Shown piece by piece: positions 36,081 through 44,768 of a stretch of DNA of 64,000 bases. A program made the position numbers and the translations under genes. The notes under the pieces were generated by a model. The model saw only the letters and a program-made list of their open reading frames with translations. It had not been told where the DNA came from and made no database searches. This DNA is from JANRJY01 sp033763735 (GTDB taxonomy: Bacteria > Bacteroidota > Bacteroidia > Cytophagales > UBA9547), in assembly GCA_033763735.1 (NCBI GenBank), contig JANRJY010000067.1, positions 121,665 through 185,664 on the forward strand, read 5' to 3'. How positions within the stretch are numbered: the stretch's first letter is position 1; every line of letters starts with the position of its first letter.

Positions 36081-36848
36081 ATGTATCACATTTTATCCAA
36101 AAGCCTCAGTTTTATTATCAGCCCCTTTTGGTGGATTTTGGCACTTTTATTGGTGTATCTATTTTCAAATAAGGTTAAAGTCAGAAAAATATCAGGATTT
36201 TTATCTCTGACGTTATTTTTGCTATGTTCAAATCATTTTATTATTAACAAATTAATTTCGATGTGGGAAATTCCACTTAAAAAAGTTAATCAAATTAGCA
36301 ATTATGACATAGGGATAGTGTTAGGGGGAGGCGTAAAAACTGAGTTAAGAGATACCAATAGAGTATTTCTTAATGCATCAGGCGATCGATTGATACAAGC
36401 TGTTCAACTTTACAAAATGGGCAAAATAAAAAAGATATTATATGCAGGTGGGGCTGCAAATTTGTTTGGTCAAAAAGTTCCTGAAGCAACACAAGTACTT
36501 AAGTTTTTAAAGTTACTTTCTATTCCTGATACCGCCATAATTATAGAACCCAATTCCGTAAACACTTTTCAAAATGCAAAGTTCTCGGCCCAAATAATTC
36601 TCAACAATAATTTGGCTTCCTCTTCAAAATTATTAATCACTTCGTCATTGCACATGCGTAGAAGCTTGGCTGTTTTCCAAAAACAAGGAATCAATTGCGA
36701 TTCTTATCCGGTGGATATGGCTTCCGAATCAGGTCCACATAATCCGGATTTTTACTTCATACCCAGTTTAGATGCATTATTGGAATGGCAAAATTTATTG
36801 CATGAAATTGCAGGATTTGTTACATATAAAATAATGGGGTACTTGTAA
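36081..36848 (+). CDS. YdcF/SanA-like DUF218 membrane protein
   Basis: 255 residues: two N-terminal hydrophobic helices (about 8-27, 35-53) then a periplasmic DUF218 domain with YDIGIVLGGGVKTE, DRLIQAVQLYKMGKIKKILYAGG-type sequence, EPNSVNTFQNAKFS and KLLITSSLHMRRSLAVFQKQG. Relatives (ElyC, SanA, YdcF) affect envelope integrity and peptidoglycan or polysaccharide precursors; exact function is not known. ATG 36081. Confidence 0.85.
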   Translation: MYHILSKSLSFIISPFWWILALLLVYLFSNKVKVRKISGFLSLTLFLLCSNHFIINKLISMWEIPLKKVNQISNYDIGIVLGGGVKTELRDTNRVFLNASGDRLIQAVQLYKMGKIKKILYAGGAANLFGQKVPEATQVLKFLKLLSIPDTAIIIEPNSVNTFQNAKFSAQIILNNNLASSSKLLITSSLHMRRSLAVFQKQGINCDSYPVDMASESGPHNPDFYFIPSLDALLEWQNLLHEIAGFVTYKIMGYL

Positions 36849-36896
36849 AAGGAGTTGCGAGTAGTAATTAGTGTATAATGCCTGGGGCATTGGAAA

Positions 36897-37478
36897 TTAT
36901 GAAATGCCTATCTTGTATTTATTAAAGTAGCCTATTTTAAGCAATAAGTAAATTACTAAAGCAATAATGATGCCAACCAATGCCCCCATTAGCACATCTA
37001 ATGGGTAATGGACACCCAGATATATTCGAGTATATGATACAAATATTGGCCATAAAAAAACAAACCCTATCAACTTATTAGTGTTTATTAAAAGTAGGTA
37101 TATCAAAAAAGCAACACCGGCAGTATTTGCTGCATGAGAAGAACAAAATCCGTATTCGCCACCACAATGAAAAGGTGTATGCACTTTGCCTGATAATGCT
37201 GGTTCATAGCAAGGTCTAAGACGCTTAAAGTTGGGCTTCATAAATCTAGATGTAAATTGATCGGACAATGTTACCACTAAAGCAATACCTACTAATATTG
37301 CGATAGCGTGTTTTTTATATTTTGAAATAATTTTCCACAATAAAATTAAATATAGAGGTATCCAAGCCCAAGTAGTGGTCAAAAAACCAATTATTGGATC
37401 AATTAGAGGAGAATTAAATCCATTAATAACTAAAAATAAACTTTGATCTGCTTTTTCTATTATCTCAATCAAGCCCAT
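36897..37478 (-). CDS. PAP2-family lipid phosphatase
   Basis: 193 residues with about five membrane helices. The three PAP2 motifs are visible: KPNFKRLRPCYEP, then GFCSSHAANTAG (SSH form), then YTRIYLGVHYPLDV. The family dephosphorylates lipid phosphates, often undecaprenyl diphosphate. Its start overlaps hemF by 10 bp, so both are probably co-transcribed, although no common pathway is evident. A second C55-PP phosphatase, uppP, lies 10 kb downstream. Confidence 0.88.
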   Translation of the reverse strand: MGLIEIIEKADQSLFLVINGFNSPLIDPIIGFLTTTWAWIPLYLILLWKIISKYKKHAIAILVGIALVVTLSDQFTSRFMKPNFKRLRPCYEPALSGKVHTPFHCGGEYGFCSSHAANTAGVAFLIYLLLINTNKLIGFVFLWPIFVSYTRIYLGVHYPLDVLMGALVGIIIALVIYLLLKIGYFNKYKIGIS

Positions 37479-38362
37479 TCAATTCCTTTTTTGAGCAAAC
37501 TTACTGTTTTTTCTTCTTCACTATTTGGTTCAACTTTATAATTATATACCCACTGTGCTTCCGGAGGCATACTCATCAGAATAGATTCCGTTCTGCCATT
37601 GGTGTCCAAACCAAATTTAGTACCTTTATCATATACTAAATTGAATTCAACATACCTGCCTCTTCGCAATAGTTGCCATTTTTTGTGATTTTCATTAAAT
37701 GGGAGTTTCGCATTTTTATCCATTAAATGACCATAAACAGGTGCAAATATACTACCTACATCTTTAACAAATTCCCAAAGTTGAATTTTGTTAACGTTTT
37801 CATTTTCAGACAAATGGTCAAAAAATATTCCTCCTATTCCACGTGTTTCGTTTCTATGTTTAATGTAAAAATAATCATCGGCCCAGTTTTTAAATTTTGG
37901 GTAATAATTACTATTGTGTGTGTCACAAACTTTTTTAAGTTGTTGATGAAAAAATTGTGCATCATCTTTTACTACATAATGTGGTGTTAAATCAATACCA
38001 CCACCAAACCAATACCTGCCATTACTCATTTCAAAGTACCTCACATTCATATGAATAATAGGTACCATTGGGTTGCTTGGATGCATTACTATAGATACAC
38101 CTGTTGCAAAAAAGTCGGATTCCGGCAAATTGAGTGCTTTAAGTACATTTTGTGGTGTTTTACCCCATACAGCCGAAAAGTTTACTCCAGCTTTCTCAAG
38201 TATATTCCCGTTTACAATCACTCTGGAACGTCCACCTCCTCCTTCTGCTCTGTCCCATTTATCTTCAATAAATTTTGCTCTTCCATCCCTATTTTGAATT
38301 TGTTCACAAATAGCATCCTGGAGCGTAATAAACCAATCTTGTATTTCTGTTTTATCTACCAT
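37469..38362 (-). CDS. hemF: Oxygen-dependent coproporphyrinogen III oxidase
   Basis: 297 residues. O2-dependent decarboxylation of two propionates in haem synthesis. Motifs: DRAEGGGGRSRVI, GVNFSAVWG, VSIVMHPSNPMVPIIHMNVR, WFGGGIDLTPHYV and YVEFNLVYDKGTKFGL. It suggests aerobic or microaerobic life. ATG at 38362. Other hem genes are absent from the window. Confidence 0.96.
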   Translation of the reverse strand: MVDKTEIQDWFITLQDAICEQIQNRDGRAKFIEDKWDRAEGGGGRSRVIVNGNILEKAGVNFSAVWGKTPQNVLKALNLPESDFFATGVSIVMHPSNPMVPIIHMNVRYFEMSNGRYWFGGGIDLTPHYVVKDDAQFFHQQLKKVCDTHNSNYYPKFKNWADDYFYIKHRNETRGIGGIFFDHLSENENVNKIQLWEFVKDVGSIFAPVYGHLMDKNAKLPFNENHKKWQLLRRGRYVEFNLVYDKGTKFGLDTNGRTESILMSMPPEAQWVYNYKVEPNSEEEKTVSLLKKGIEWA

Positions 38363-38503
38363 TTTGTAAAATTATAAATGTAGTGAGAGTAAAAAAATAA
38401 TAAATGATATTCAAGCAACATCTAAATAAATTTGACTTAATAAATGTGAAAATTATTTAAGATACCATCTATATTGCACTTTATTAACAAAATAGTACAA
38501 AAT

Positions 38504-39382
38504 ATGCGTTTCGTAATTTTAATTTTAATTTCCTCATTTTCAATACTTTTAGCTCAAAATAACATAGATAACGGTTATACAAAAATAGCTGCCGATAAAA
38601 AATATGGTGAGTTCATTTGGTTTCACAGTGATAGTATGAATAAAGATTTTCCTTGTTTGGTTTTTTTACCAACGGATTATAAAAATAATAAAAAAGAATA
38701 TCCAGTGGTGTACATGTTACATGGCTACAATAACTCCCCATTTACTGAAGAAGGGATTCGTTCAATGAATAATTCGGCAACAGGGATACTTGAAGCAGCC
38801 AATGAATTTCAAGTGATTATCGTATGTCCGTTGGTTGGCAATAAATATTATATCAATTCTCCAATATTTAAAGAACAAAAATATGCATCATTGATTGGGA
38901 CTGAATTGGTTCAAATGATTGACAATAAATATCGTACCAAAAAAGATAGAAATGCAAGAATACTTGCAGGGTTTAGTATGGGTGGTTATGGAGCTGTTAG
39001 CCTTTTGTGCAGATATCCGGAAGTATTTTCTACGGCCATAAGCAGAGGAGGTGCTTTGGATGCACAATCATTGATGGATGACCTAAATTGGGATGATATT
39101 AGTTTAGAGATACTTGGTGATTATTGGCAAAATCAAAAACAATATCACTTGCATAGTATAGTAAACTTGCTCAATAAAATTCAAAATCGTAATGATGTTT
39201 CCATAGTACTGGAAGTGGGTCGTGAAGATTTTTTATACACAGGAAATAAAAAAGTAGAGGCAAAACTACGCACCACCAAGATTCCATATATTTTTGCTGA
39301 ATATCCGGGTGGGCATATTTGGAGTAAAAATGCGCTTCAAAGTATGTTAACCCATTTGCAATATTTTAATAAAACAAAATAG
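38504..39382 (+). CDS. Secreted alpha/beta-hydrolase esterase (esterase D/CE1 type)
   Basis: 292 residues from ATG 38504, with a signal peptide MRFVILILISSFSILLAQ. The catalytic serine is in LAGFSMGGYGA (Ser158), with the oxyanion motif MLHGYNN (about 71-77) and a C-terminal YPGGHIWS (His). Such secreted esterases release acyl groups from carbohydrates or short esters. Its stop TAG shares its last base with the uronate isomerase GTG, so it is the first gene of the hexuronide cluster. A role in removing ester groups from glucuronosyl substrates is inferred from context only. Confidence 0.85.
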   Translation: MRFVILILISSFSILLAQNNIDNGYTKIAADKKYGEFIWFHSDSMNKDFPCLVFLPTDYKNNKKEYPVVYMLHGYNNSPFTEEGIRSMNNSATGILEAANEFQVIIVCPLVGNKYYINSPIFKEQKYASLIGTELVQMIDNKYRTKKDRNARILAGFSMGGYGAVSLLCRYPEVFSTAISRGGALDAQSLMDDLNWDDISLEILGDYWQNQKQYHLHSIVNLLNKIQNRNDVSIVLEVGREDFLYTGNKKVEAKLRTTKIPYIFAEYPGGHIWSKNALQSMLTHLQYFNKTK

Positions 39383-40785
39383 TGAAGCATTTTCTTGACG
39401 AAGATTTTTTGTTGAATTCTGATACTGCTAAATATTTGTATCACACTCATGCTGCTAACTTACCTATTATTGATTATCACAATCATTTGCCTCAACAGGA
39501 AGTAGCTGAAAATAAAAAATTTGCATCGATTACAGAAGTTTGGCTCAAAGGCGATCATTACAAATGGCGTGCCATGCGTACCAATGGTATCAATGAAGCA
39601 TTTATTACCGGAAAAGAAACATCAGATTGGCAAAAATTTGAAAAATGGGCAGAAACTGTTCCATATACCATGCGCAATCCATTATACCATTGGACGCACT
39701 TAGAATTGCAAAGATATTTTGGTGAAACCAGATTGTTAAATCACGAAACGGCAAAGGCAGTATTTGACTTAACAAATGAAAAATTGCAACAGGGAAACTT
39801 CAGCACTCAAAAATTGCTGGAACGCATGCAAGTTGAAGTAATTTGCACGACAGATGATCCAATAGATACACTTGACAATCATTCAAAATTCAAAATTCAA
39901 AATTCAAAATTTGTAATGCTTCCTACCTTCCGCCCCGACAAAAGTATGGCGATTGATGAATTGGGTACTTGGAATGCATATATTAATCAACTGGAGCAGG
40001 TTGTAAATGGTGAAATCAAAGATTTTCAACGTTTTACAGACGCTTTAAAATCACGTCACGACTATTTTGCTAAATTAGGATGCAAACTTTCAGACCATGG
40101 ATTAGAACATATATACGCAGCAGATTTTACTTTGAAAGAAATTGAGGCTATTTTTTATAAAGCCAGACGAGGTTCTGCGATTACCGATAGTGAAAAATTG
40201 CAATTCAAATCAGCCATGCTGTACATATTTGCTTTGATGGATGCTGAAAAAGGATGGACACAGCAATTTCACCTGGGAGCGTTACGCAATAATTCTTCCC
40301 GATTACAATCTCTGTTAGGCGCAGATTGTGGTGCGGATTCCATTGGTGATTTTAGCATTGCTCAACAAATGTCGAAGTTTTTTAATCGATTAGACAAAGA
40401 AGGAAAATTGGCCAAAACTATAATTTACAACCTCAATCCGGCTATGAATGAAGTATTTGCCACTATGATCGGCAACTTTCAGGATGGAACCATCCCTGGA
40501 AAGATACAATTTGGTTCCGGATGGTGGTTTCTCGATCAAAAAGACGGCATGACCAATCAAATAAATACACTTTCCAATTTGGGTTTGCTGAGCCGATTTG
40601 TAGGAATGCTTACCGATTCGCGTAGTTTCCTTTCTTTTCCTCGTCATGAATATTTTAGAAGAATTCTGTGCAATATATTGGCTCAAGATATTGAAAATGG
40701 CGAACTGCCCAATGACCGCAAATGGATTGGACAAATGGTAGAAAATATCTGTTATTATAATGCAAAATCATATTTCAACTTTTAA
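39382..40785 (+). CDS. uxaC: Uronate isomerase
   Basis: 467 residues, GTG start. It converts glucuronate to fructuronate, or galacturonate to tagaturonate. Motifs: IDYHNHLPQ, WLKGDHYKWRAMR, CTTDDPIDTL, MLPTFRPDKSM, QFHLGALRNN and SGWWFLDQKDG. A four-unit TTCAAAA tandem repeat lies inside the gene, encoding SKFKIQNSKF in a surface-loop-like position between CTTDDPIDTL and MLPTFRPDK. Unit gain or loss would shift the frame. The frame is intact here. Confidence 0.95.
   Translation: MKHFLDEDFLLNSDTAKYLYHTHAANLPIIDYHNHLPQQEVAENKKFASITEVWLKGDHYKWRAMRTNGINEAFITGKETSDWQKFEKWAETVPYTMRNPLYHWTHLELQRYFGETRLLNHETAKAVFDLTNEKLQQGNFSTQKLLERMQVEVICTTDDPIDTLDNHSKFKIQNSKFVMLPTFRPDKSMAIDELGTWNAYINQLEQVVNGEIKDFQRFTDALKSRHDYFAKLGCKLSDHGLEHIYAADFTLKEIEAIFYKARRGSAITDSEKLQFKSAMLYIFALMDAEKGWTQQFHLGALRNNSSRLQSLLGADCGADSIGDFSIAQQMSKFFNRLDKEGKLAKTIIYNLNPAMNEVFATMIGNFQDGTIPGKIQFGSGWWFLDQKDGMTNQINTLSNLGLLSRFVGMLTDSRSFLSFPRHEYFRRILCNILAQDIENGELPNDRKWIGQMVENICYYNAKSYFNF
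39882..39909 (+). repeat. Perfect 4 x 7-bp tandem repeat inside uxaC
   Basis: Four exact TTCAAAA units in a row, in frame overall. Seven is not a multiple of three, so any copy change of one or two units would be a frameshift; three units would be neutral (7 residues). Confidence 0.9.
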
Positions 40786-40789
40786 TAAA

Positions 40790-42601
40790 ATGAAATTTAT
40801 CAAAACTTTTGGTCTAACCCTTTTTACATTGTGTGTTTGTGCCCAAGAAGCTCTTATTACCAATATTCAAGGTCGTAAAACGCAAAGCCTCAACGGAACA
40901 TGGCAATATATTGTTGACCCTTATGAGACAGGTTATTATACCTATAGATTTACTCAAAGAAATGAAAACGACCGAGAAGCATACTGGAGTCGTGGAATAC
41001 CATCTGACAAAACAGACAGATTGGAACATGGATATATTTCAAAATATACATTGCAAGTACCGGGCGATTGGAATAGTCAGGATCCGAAGTTTTTTTATTA
41101 CGAAGGCACCATTTGGTATCAAAAGTCATTTAACTATCAAAAATCAAATGCCTCAAATAAAGTTTTTTTGCATTTTGGAGCAGTGAATTATGCTGCGGAG
41201 GTGTTTTTAAATGGCAAGAAATTGGGCAGTCATAAAGGAGGATTCACTGCATTCAATTTTGAATTACCGGATTCTGTTTTGAAAACAAATGATAATTTTT
41301 TGGTAGTAAAGGTAGATAACAAACGGTATCGGGATGAAATTCCAACCATTAATACCGATTGGTGGAACTATGGAGGAATCACACGGGATGTTAACTTAGT
41401 GGAAGTTCCTAATACTTATATTCAAGATTATTCATTTCAATTACAAAAAGATGGCACCATTCAAGGATTCGTTAAACTCAATCGTCCCTCAGATGAAAAT
41501 ATCACTATCGAAATCCCTGAATTAAAATTTAAAAGAGTTTACAATTCAAACGAAATCCAAAATCTAAAATCTAAAATCCAAAATCTAATAAGGTGGTCAC
41601 CCGAAAATCCAAAATTATATAAAGTAATAATTACTTCTGCAACTGATAGAATCGAAGAAAAAATAGGATTCAGAACCATTGAAACCAAAGGCAAGCAATT
41701 GTTGCTCAACGGTAAGCCATTGTTTATGAGAGGTATTTGTATTCATGAAGAAATTCCACAGGAAATTAGAAGAGCAAAATCAAAAGCAGATGCTTTACAA
41801 TTATTGAGTTGGGCAAAAGAATTGAATTGTAATATGGTTCGCCTCGCACATTACCCGCATAACGAAAACATGACTCGTGTTGCTGATTCACTTGGCATAT
41901 TGGTTTGGTCTGAAATTCCGGTGTATTGGACGGTTGATTTTACCAGTAAAACCGTGCTCGAAAAAGCTAAGGTGCAACTGAATGAAATGATTTCCAGAGA
42001 TAAGAACAGGACTTCAATTATCATTTGGTCAGTAGGTAATGAAACTCCAGTCAGTGATGCCAGAACTGAATTTATGAAAACCTTGGCATTACTTACCAAA
42101 CAAATAGACAGTACTCGATTAGTTTCCGCAGCCTTAGAAGTACATTACAACCCTGGTGACTGGGACAAGCACATTGTTAATGACCCTTTGGGCAAATATG
42201 TGGACTTAGTAGCGGTGAATGAATATAAAGGCTGGTATGGAGGCCTTCCAACTAATTGTAGAACCATGTCTTGGGATGTGCAATTTGACAAACCATTTTT
42301 CATCAGTGAAACAGGTGCAGAAGCATTAGGTGGATTTTATGGAGACACTTTAACGAGATGGAGTGAAGAATATCAGGAATGGTATTACAAAGAACAAACG
42401 AACATGATGCGTAAAATTGGGTATGGATTTGTAGGTGCCTCACCTTGGCTGTTGGCCGATTTTAAATCACCCAAACGAAATAACCCTGTATACCAGGAAG
42501 GATGGAATAACAAAGGGGTAGTGGATCAAAAAGGTAGAAAGAAGAAAGCTTTTTATGTACTGAAAAAATATTTTGATGAAATGAGTAATTTGAAAAGATA
42601 A
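40790..42601 (+). CDS. Secreted GH2 glycoside hydrolase, probable beta-glucuronidase
   Basis: 603 residues from ATG 40790, with a signal peptide ending CVCAQ. GH2 order: N-terminal sugar-binding domain (SLNGTWQYIVDP, HFGAVNYAAEVFLNGK), Ig-like domain (about 210-290), then a TIM barrel with IIIWSVGNETP (acid/base Glu) and FFISETGAEALGG (nucleophile Glu). The ending WSEEYQEWYYKEQ is typical of beta-glucuronidases. It likely frees glucuronate for uxaC just upstream. A 5-unit 7-bp repeat lies in the Ig-like domain. 4 bases separate it from uxaC. Confidence 0.88.
   Translation: MKFIKTFGLTLFTLCVCAQEALITNIQGRKTQSLNGTWQYIVDPYETGYYTYRFTQRNENDREAYWSRGIPSDKTDRLEHGYISKYTLQVPGDWNSQDPKFFYYEGTIWYQKSFNYQKSNASNKVFLHFGAVNYAAEVFLNGKKLGSHKGGFTAFNFELPDSVLKTNDNFLVVKVDNKRYRDEIPTINTDWWNYGGITRDVNLVEVPNTYIQDYSFQLQKDGTIQGFVKLNRPSDENITIEIPELKFKRVYNSNEIQNLKSKIQNLIRWSPENPKLYKVIITSATDRIEEKIGFRTIETKGKQLLLNGKPLFMRGICIHEEIPQEIRRAKSKADALQLLSWAKELNCNMVRLAHYPHNENMTRVADSLGILVWSEIPVYWTVDFTSKTVLEKAKVQLNEMISRDKNRTSIIIWSVGNETPVSDARTEFMKTLALLTKQIDSTRLVSAALEVHYNPGDWDKHIVNDPLGKYVDLVAVNEYKGWYGGLPTNCRTMSWDVQFDKPFFISETGAEALGGFYGDTLTRWSEEYQEWYYKEQTNMMRKIGYGFVGASPWLLADFKSPKRNNPVYQEGWNNKGVVDQKGRKKKAFYVLKKYFDEMSNLKR
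41555..41589 (+). repeat. 5 x 7-bp tandem repeat inside the GH2 gene
   Basis: Units ATCCAAA, ATCTAAA, ATCTAAA, ATCCAAA, ATCTAAT in strict 7-bp register, encoding IQNLKSKIQNL. The same KIQN peptide appears in the uxaC repeat about 1.7 kb upstream. Confidence 0.85.
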
Positions 42602-42622
42602 ATGTTAGATGTTAAATTTTAA
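42602..42622 (+). repeat. 3 x 7-bp repeat between the GH2 and transporter genes
   Basis: ATGTTAG, ATGTTAA, ATTTTAA fill exactly the 21 bases from the GH2 stop codon to the transporter start codon. Confidence 0.65.
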
Positions 42623-43861
42623 ATGAAAATAGTTCAAAACCTCACATTTCAAGTCATCATTTGCGTTCTTTTGGGCGTTCTAGTAGGATTTTTCTTTCCT
42701 GAATTGGGTATGGCAATGAAACCGCTCAGCGACTTATTTTTTAAAGTCGTAAAGATGCTCGTGCCTTTAATTGTTTTTTTTAGTGTTGTAAATGGTATTG
42801 GCGGTATTGGCAGTCTAAAAAAATTAGGCTCCATGGGTGGTAAAACGTTATTATACTTTGAGTTAGTTACCACTTTGGCGCTTTTTATTGGACTTTTTAT
42901 TGCCAATTGGGTACAACCGGGTGCAGGAGTTGATTTTTCGGCCATCAAAAAAGAGATGATGCCAAATGGACTTGAATCAGGTGCAAAAGGAATTAATTGG
43001 GCGGAGTTTTTACAACATTTGGTTCCAGGTAATGCAGTTAAAGCATTTGCAGAAGGAGACGTAATTCAGGTATTGGTGTTTGCAATATTATTCGGAATGG
43101 GATTGCTTCAACTGGGTTCCAAAGGTGAAACTTTGGTAGGAGCATTTGACAAAATACTGCATGTACTCTTTAATATATTGGCCATGCTAATGAAGTTGGC
43201 ACCTATTGCGGCTTTTGCTGCAATGGCATATGCAATTGGTAAGTTTGGGCTGCAAAGCTTAATTCCACTGGGTAAAATCATGCTTTGTTTTTATGCCACT
43301 GTGATATTGTTTGTGTTTGTTGTACTGGGGTCAATTGCCCGATATACAGGCTTTTCCATATTCAAATACCTCAAATATATCAAAGATGAAATTTTAATTG
43401 TTGTTGGCACTTGTTCATCAGAAACAGTACTCAACCGAATGATGAAAAAAATGGAAGATGCCGGAGTTACTCCTTCCGTAGTTCGTTTTGTGCTGCCTGC
43501 AGGATATTCTTTTAATCTGGATGGCTCTACTATTTATTTATCAATGGGTGCTATATTTTTGGCTCAGGCATTTAATGTGCCACTTACCTGGCAGCAGCAA
43601 CTTTCTATCTTATTTATATTAATGGTTACGTCCAAAGGAGCTGCAGCCGTGCACGGGAGTGCCATAGTAGTACTGGCAAGTACAATGGCAGCATTGGAAA
43701 TAGTGCCTGTAGAAGGCGTTGCCTTGTTGCTCGGTGTGGACAGGTTTATGTCAGAAGCAAGAGCAGTTACCAACCTGATTGGCAATGGTGTAGCCACACT
43801 TTTTATGGCAAAATTGGAAGGAGAGCTGGATGAAAAGAGAATGGTGGAGGTGATGAGATAA
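42623..43861 (+). CDS. Dicarboxylate/amino acid:cation symporter (DAACS family)
   Basis: 412 residues. GltP/DctA-type fold with about eight helices and two hairpins: NPVGTQ-region equivalent FFKVVKMLVPLIVFFSVVNG, LVGTCSSETVLNRM-like VVGTCSSETVLNRM, LPAGYSFNLDGSTIYLSMG and SKGAAAVHGSAIVVLA. The family imports C4-dicarboxylates or acidic amino acids with Na+ or H+. Its place after the glucuronidase suggests import of hexuronate or related acid, but that is not a known substrate of most members. 21 bases from the GH2 gene. Confidence 0.88.
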   Translation: MKIVQNLTFQVIICVLLGVLVGFFFPELGMAMKPLSDLFFKVVKMLVPLIVFFSVVNGIGGIGSLKKLGSMGGKTLLYFELVTTLALFIGLFIANWVQPGAGVDFSAIKKEMMPNGLESGAKGINWAEFLQHLVPGNAVKAFAEGDVIQVLVFAILFGMGLLQLGSKGETLVGAFDKILHVLFNILAMLMKLAPIAAFAAMAYAIGKFGLQSLIPLGKIMLCFYATVILFVFVVLGSIARYTGFSIFKYLKYIKDEILIVVGTCSSETVLNRMMKKMEDAGVTPSVVRFVLPAGYSFNLDGSTIYLSMGAIFLAQAFNVPLTWQQQLSILFILMVTSKGAAAVHGSAIVVLASTMAALEIVPVEGVALLLGVDRFMSEARAVTNLIGNGVATLFMAKLEGELDEKRMVEVMR

Positions 43862-43962
43862 AAATTAGTTAGTTTTTTTTATTGATTTTGTCCATGTTTT
43901 GAGTTTAAGCTAATTATAAAAAAGTAACAATATATACAGTGTACTATTTATAAAAAATAGAT

Positions 43963-43970
43963 TATTTTTG
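43963..43970 (+). promoter_or_regulatory. -7 element of the DUF433/DUF5615 module
   Basis: TATTTTTG ends four bases before the ATG at 43975, so the mRNA would start at or beside the start codon. No -33 match at usual spacing. Confidence 0.55.
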
Positions 43971-43974
43971 TACT

Positions 43975-44217
43975 ATGATTGCTATAAAGAAATATATTAA
44001 CATTGATAATGAAATTCTTTCAGGAACACCTGTTTTTAAAGGAACTAGAGTTCCAATCACCACACTTTTTGATCATTTAGAAAAAGGTATTTCATTAGAT
44101 GAATTTTTAGATGATTTTCCTTCGGTATCTAAGGAACATGCTATTGCTTTAATTGAAATAGCCAGTACAATATTGACCTCAAAAAACATTGAGCAAATTT
44201 ATGAAACTGCTGCTTGA
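43975..44217 (+). CDS. DUF433 family antitoxin-like protein
   Basis: 80 residues. Matches the DUF433 pattern: SGTPVFKGTRVPITTLFDHL, then a short winged-helix-like end with SLDEFLDDFPSVSKEHAIALI. These proteins, small DNA binders, are usually paired with DUF5615 PIN-like proteins, as here: the genes overlap by 17 bp. Probably an antitoxin and autoregulator. The module is inserted between the symporter and kdgK genes of the hexuronide locus. Confidence 0.88.
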   Translation: MIAIKKYINIDNEILSGTPVFKGTRVPITTLFDHLEKGISLDEFLDDFPSVSKEHAIALIEIASTILTSKNIEQIYETAA

Positions 44218-44521
44218 TGAAAATTTACCAAAAAAATTAAAACTTGATTTTACAGAGTACGAAATTTATACAACATTCGAAAAAGGGTGGGCTGGAATTT
44301 CAAATGGAAATCTTTTGAAGCTTTTATTAGAAAATGAATTTGATGCATTATTGACATTTGATAAAAATCTACAGTTTCAACAAAATTTCTCGAAATATCC
44401 TATTAAAGTCATTGTAATAAATGCATCTGACAATAGTTATTTAACCTTAAAAAATTATATAAATAAAATTAAAGTAGTATTAAACACTAATTTTAATGTT
44501 GGACCTGTTGTGATTAGTTAA
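44201..44521 (+). CDS. DUF5615 PIN-like protein (putative toxin)
   Basis: 106 residues from ATG 44201; the frame has a TTG at 44189 that is not used. LLLDENLPKKL at the start and DALLTFDKNLQFQQNF in the middle are DUF5615 signatures with PIN-type acidic residues (Asp6, and Asp in FDKN). Members are predicted nucleases acting as toxins with DUF433 partners. No direct evidence of activity. Confidence 0.85.
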   Translation: MKLLLDENLPKKLKLDFTEYEIYTTFEKGWAGISNGNLLKLLLENEFDALLTFDKNLQFQQNFSKYPIKVIVINASDNSYLTLKNYINKIKVVLNTNFNVGPVVIS

Positions 44522-44578
44522 ATTTGCAAATAGAGTAATTGTATTATTTGAACACATTATTCTTAGTCACTTTATTCT

Positions 44579-44586
44579 TAGCTTTG
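44579..44586 (+). promoter_or_regulatory. -7 element of the 58-codon gene
   Basis: TAGCTTTG ends five bases before ATG 44592. This implies an almost leaderless transcript; if transcription starts later, the internal ATG at 44649 would be the alternative start. No clear -33 box. Confidence 0.45.
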
Positions 44587-44591
44587 TATAT

Positions 44592-44768
44592 ATGAATCCA
44601 AACATTGTACGAAAAACTACTTTTGAACAAGATTTGAAGGATAAAGAAATGGTTTACATTAACTTATCTCCTATCGAAAGAATTAAACTCAATACAGAAC
44701 TCAATAAAAGGATGTATTTTGATATTCAAAAACCTGATTCTATTAAATTGGTAATCAAACGAAAATGA
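44592..44768 (+). CDS. Small protein (58 aa), likely partner of the nucleotidyltransferase
   Basis: 58 residues from ATG 44592 to TGA 44766-44768. The sequence has MVYINLSPIERIKLNTELNK (about 20-39), a helix-rich pattern that resembles, from memory, small partner proteins encoded before bacteroidotal nucleotidyltransferases. Its stop overlaps the next ATG (ATGA), so the two are translationally coupled. A TAGCTTTG box stands just upstream. No known function; antitoxin or adaptor is an inference. Confidence 0.65.
   Translation: MNPNIVRKTTFEQDLKDKEMVYINLSPIERIKLNTELNKRMYFDIQKPDSIKLVIKRK

Noticed and set aside
36877..36891. Bidirectional terminator from the AATGCC/GGCATT palindrome
   Set aside because: Only a 6-bp stem and no T-tract; it may be chance.
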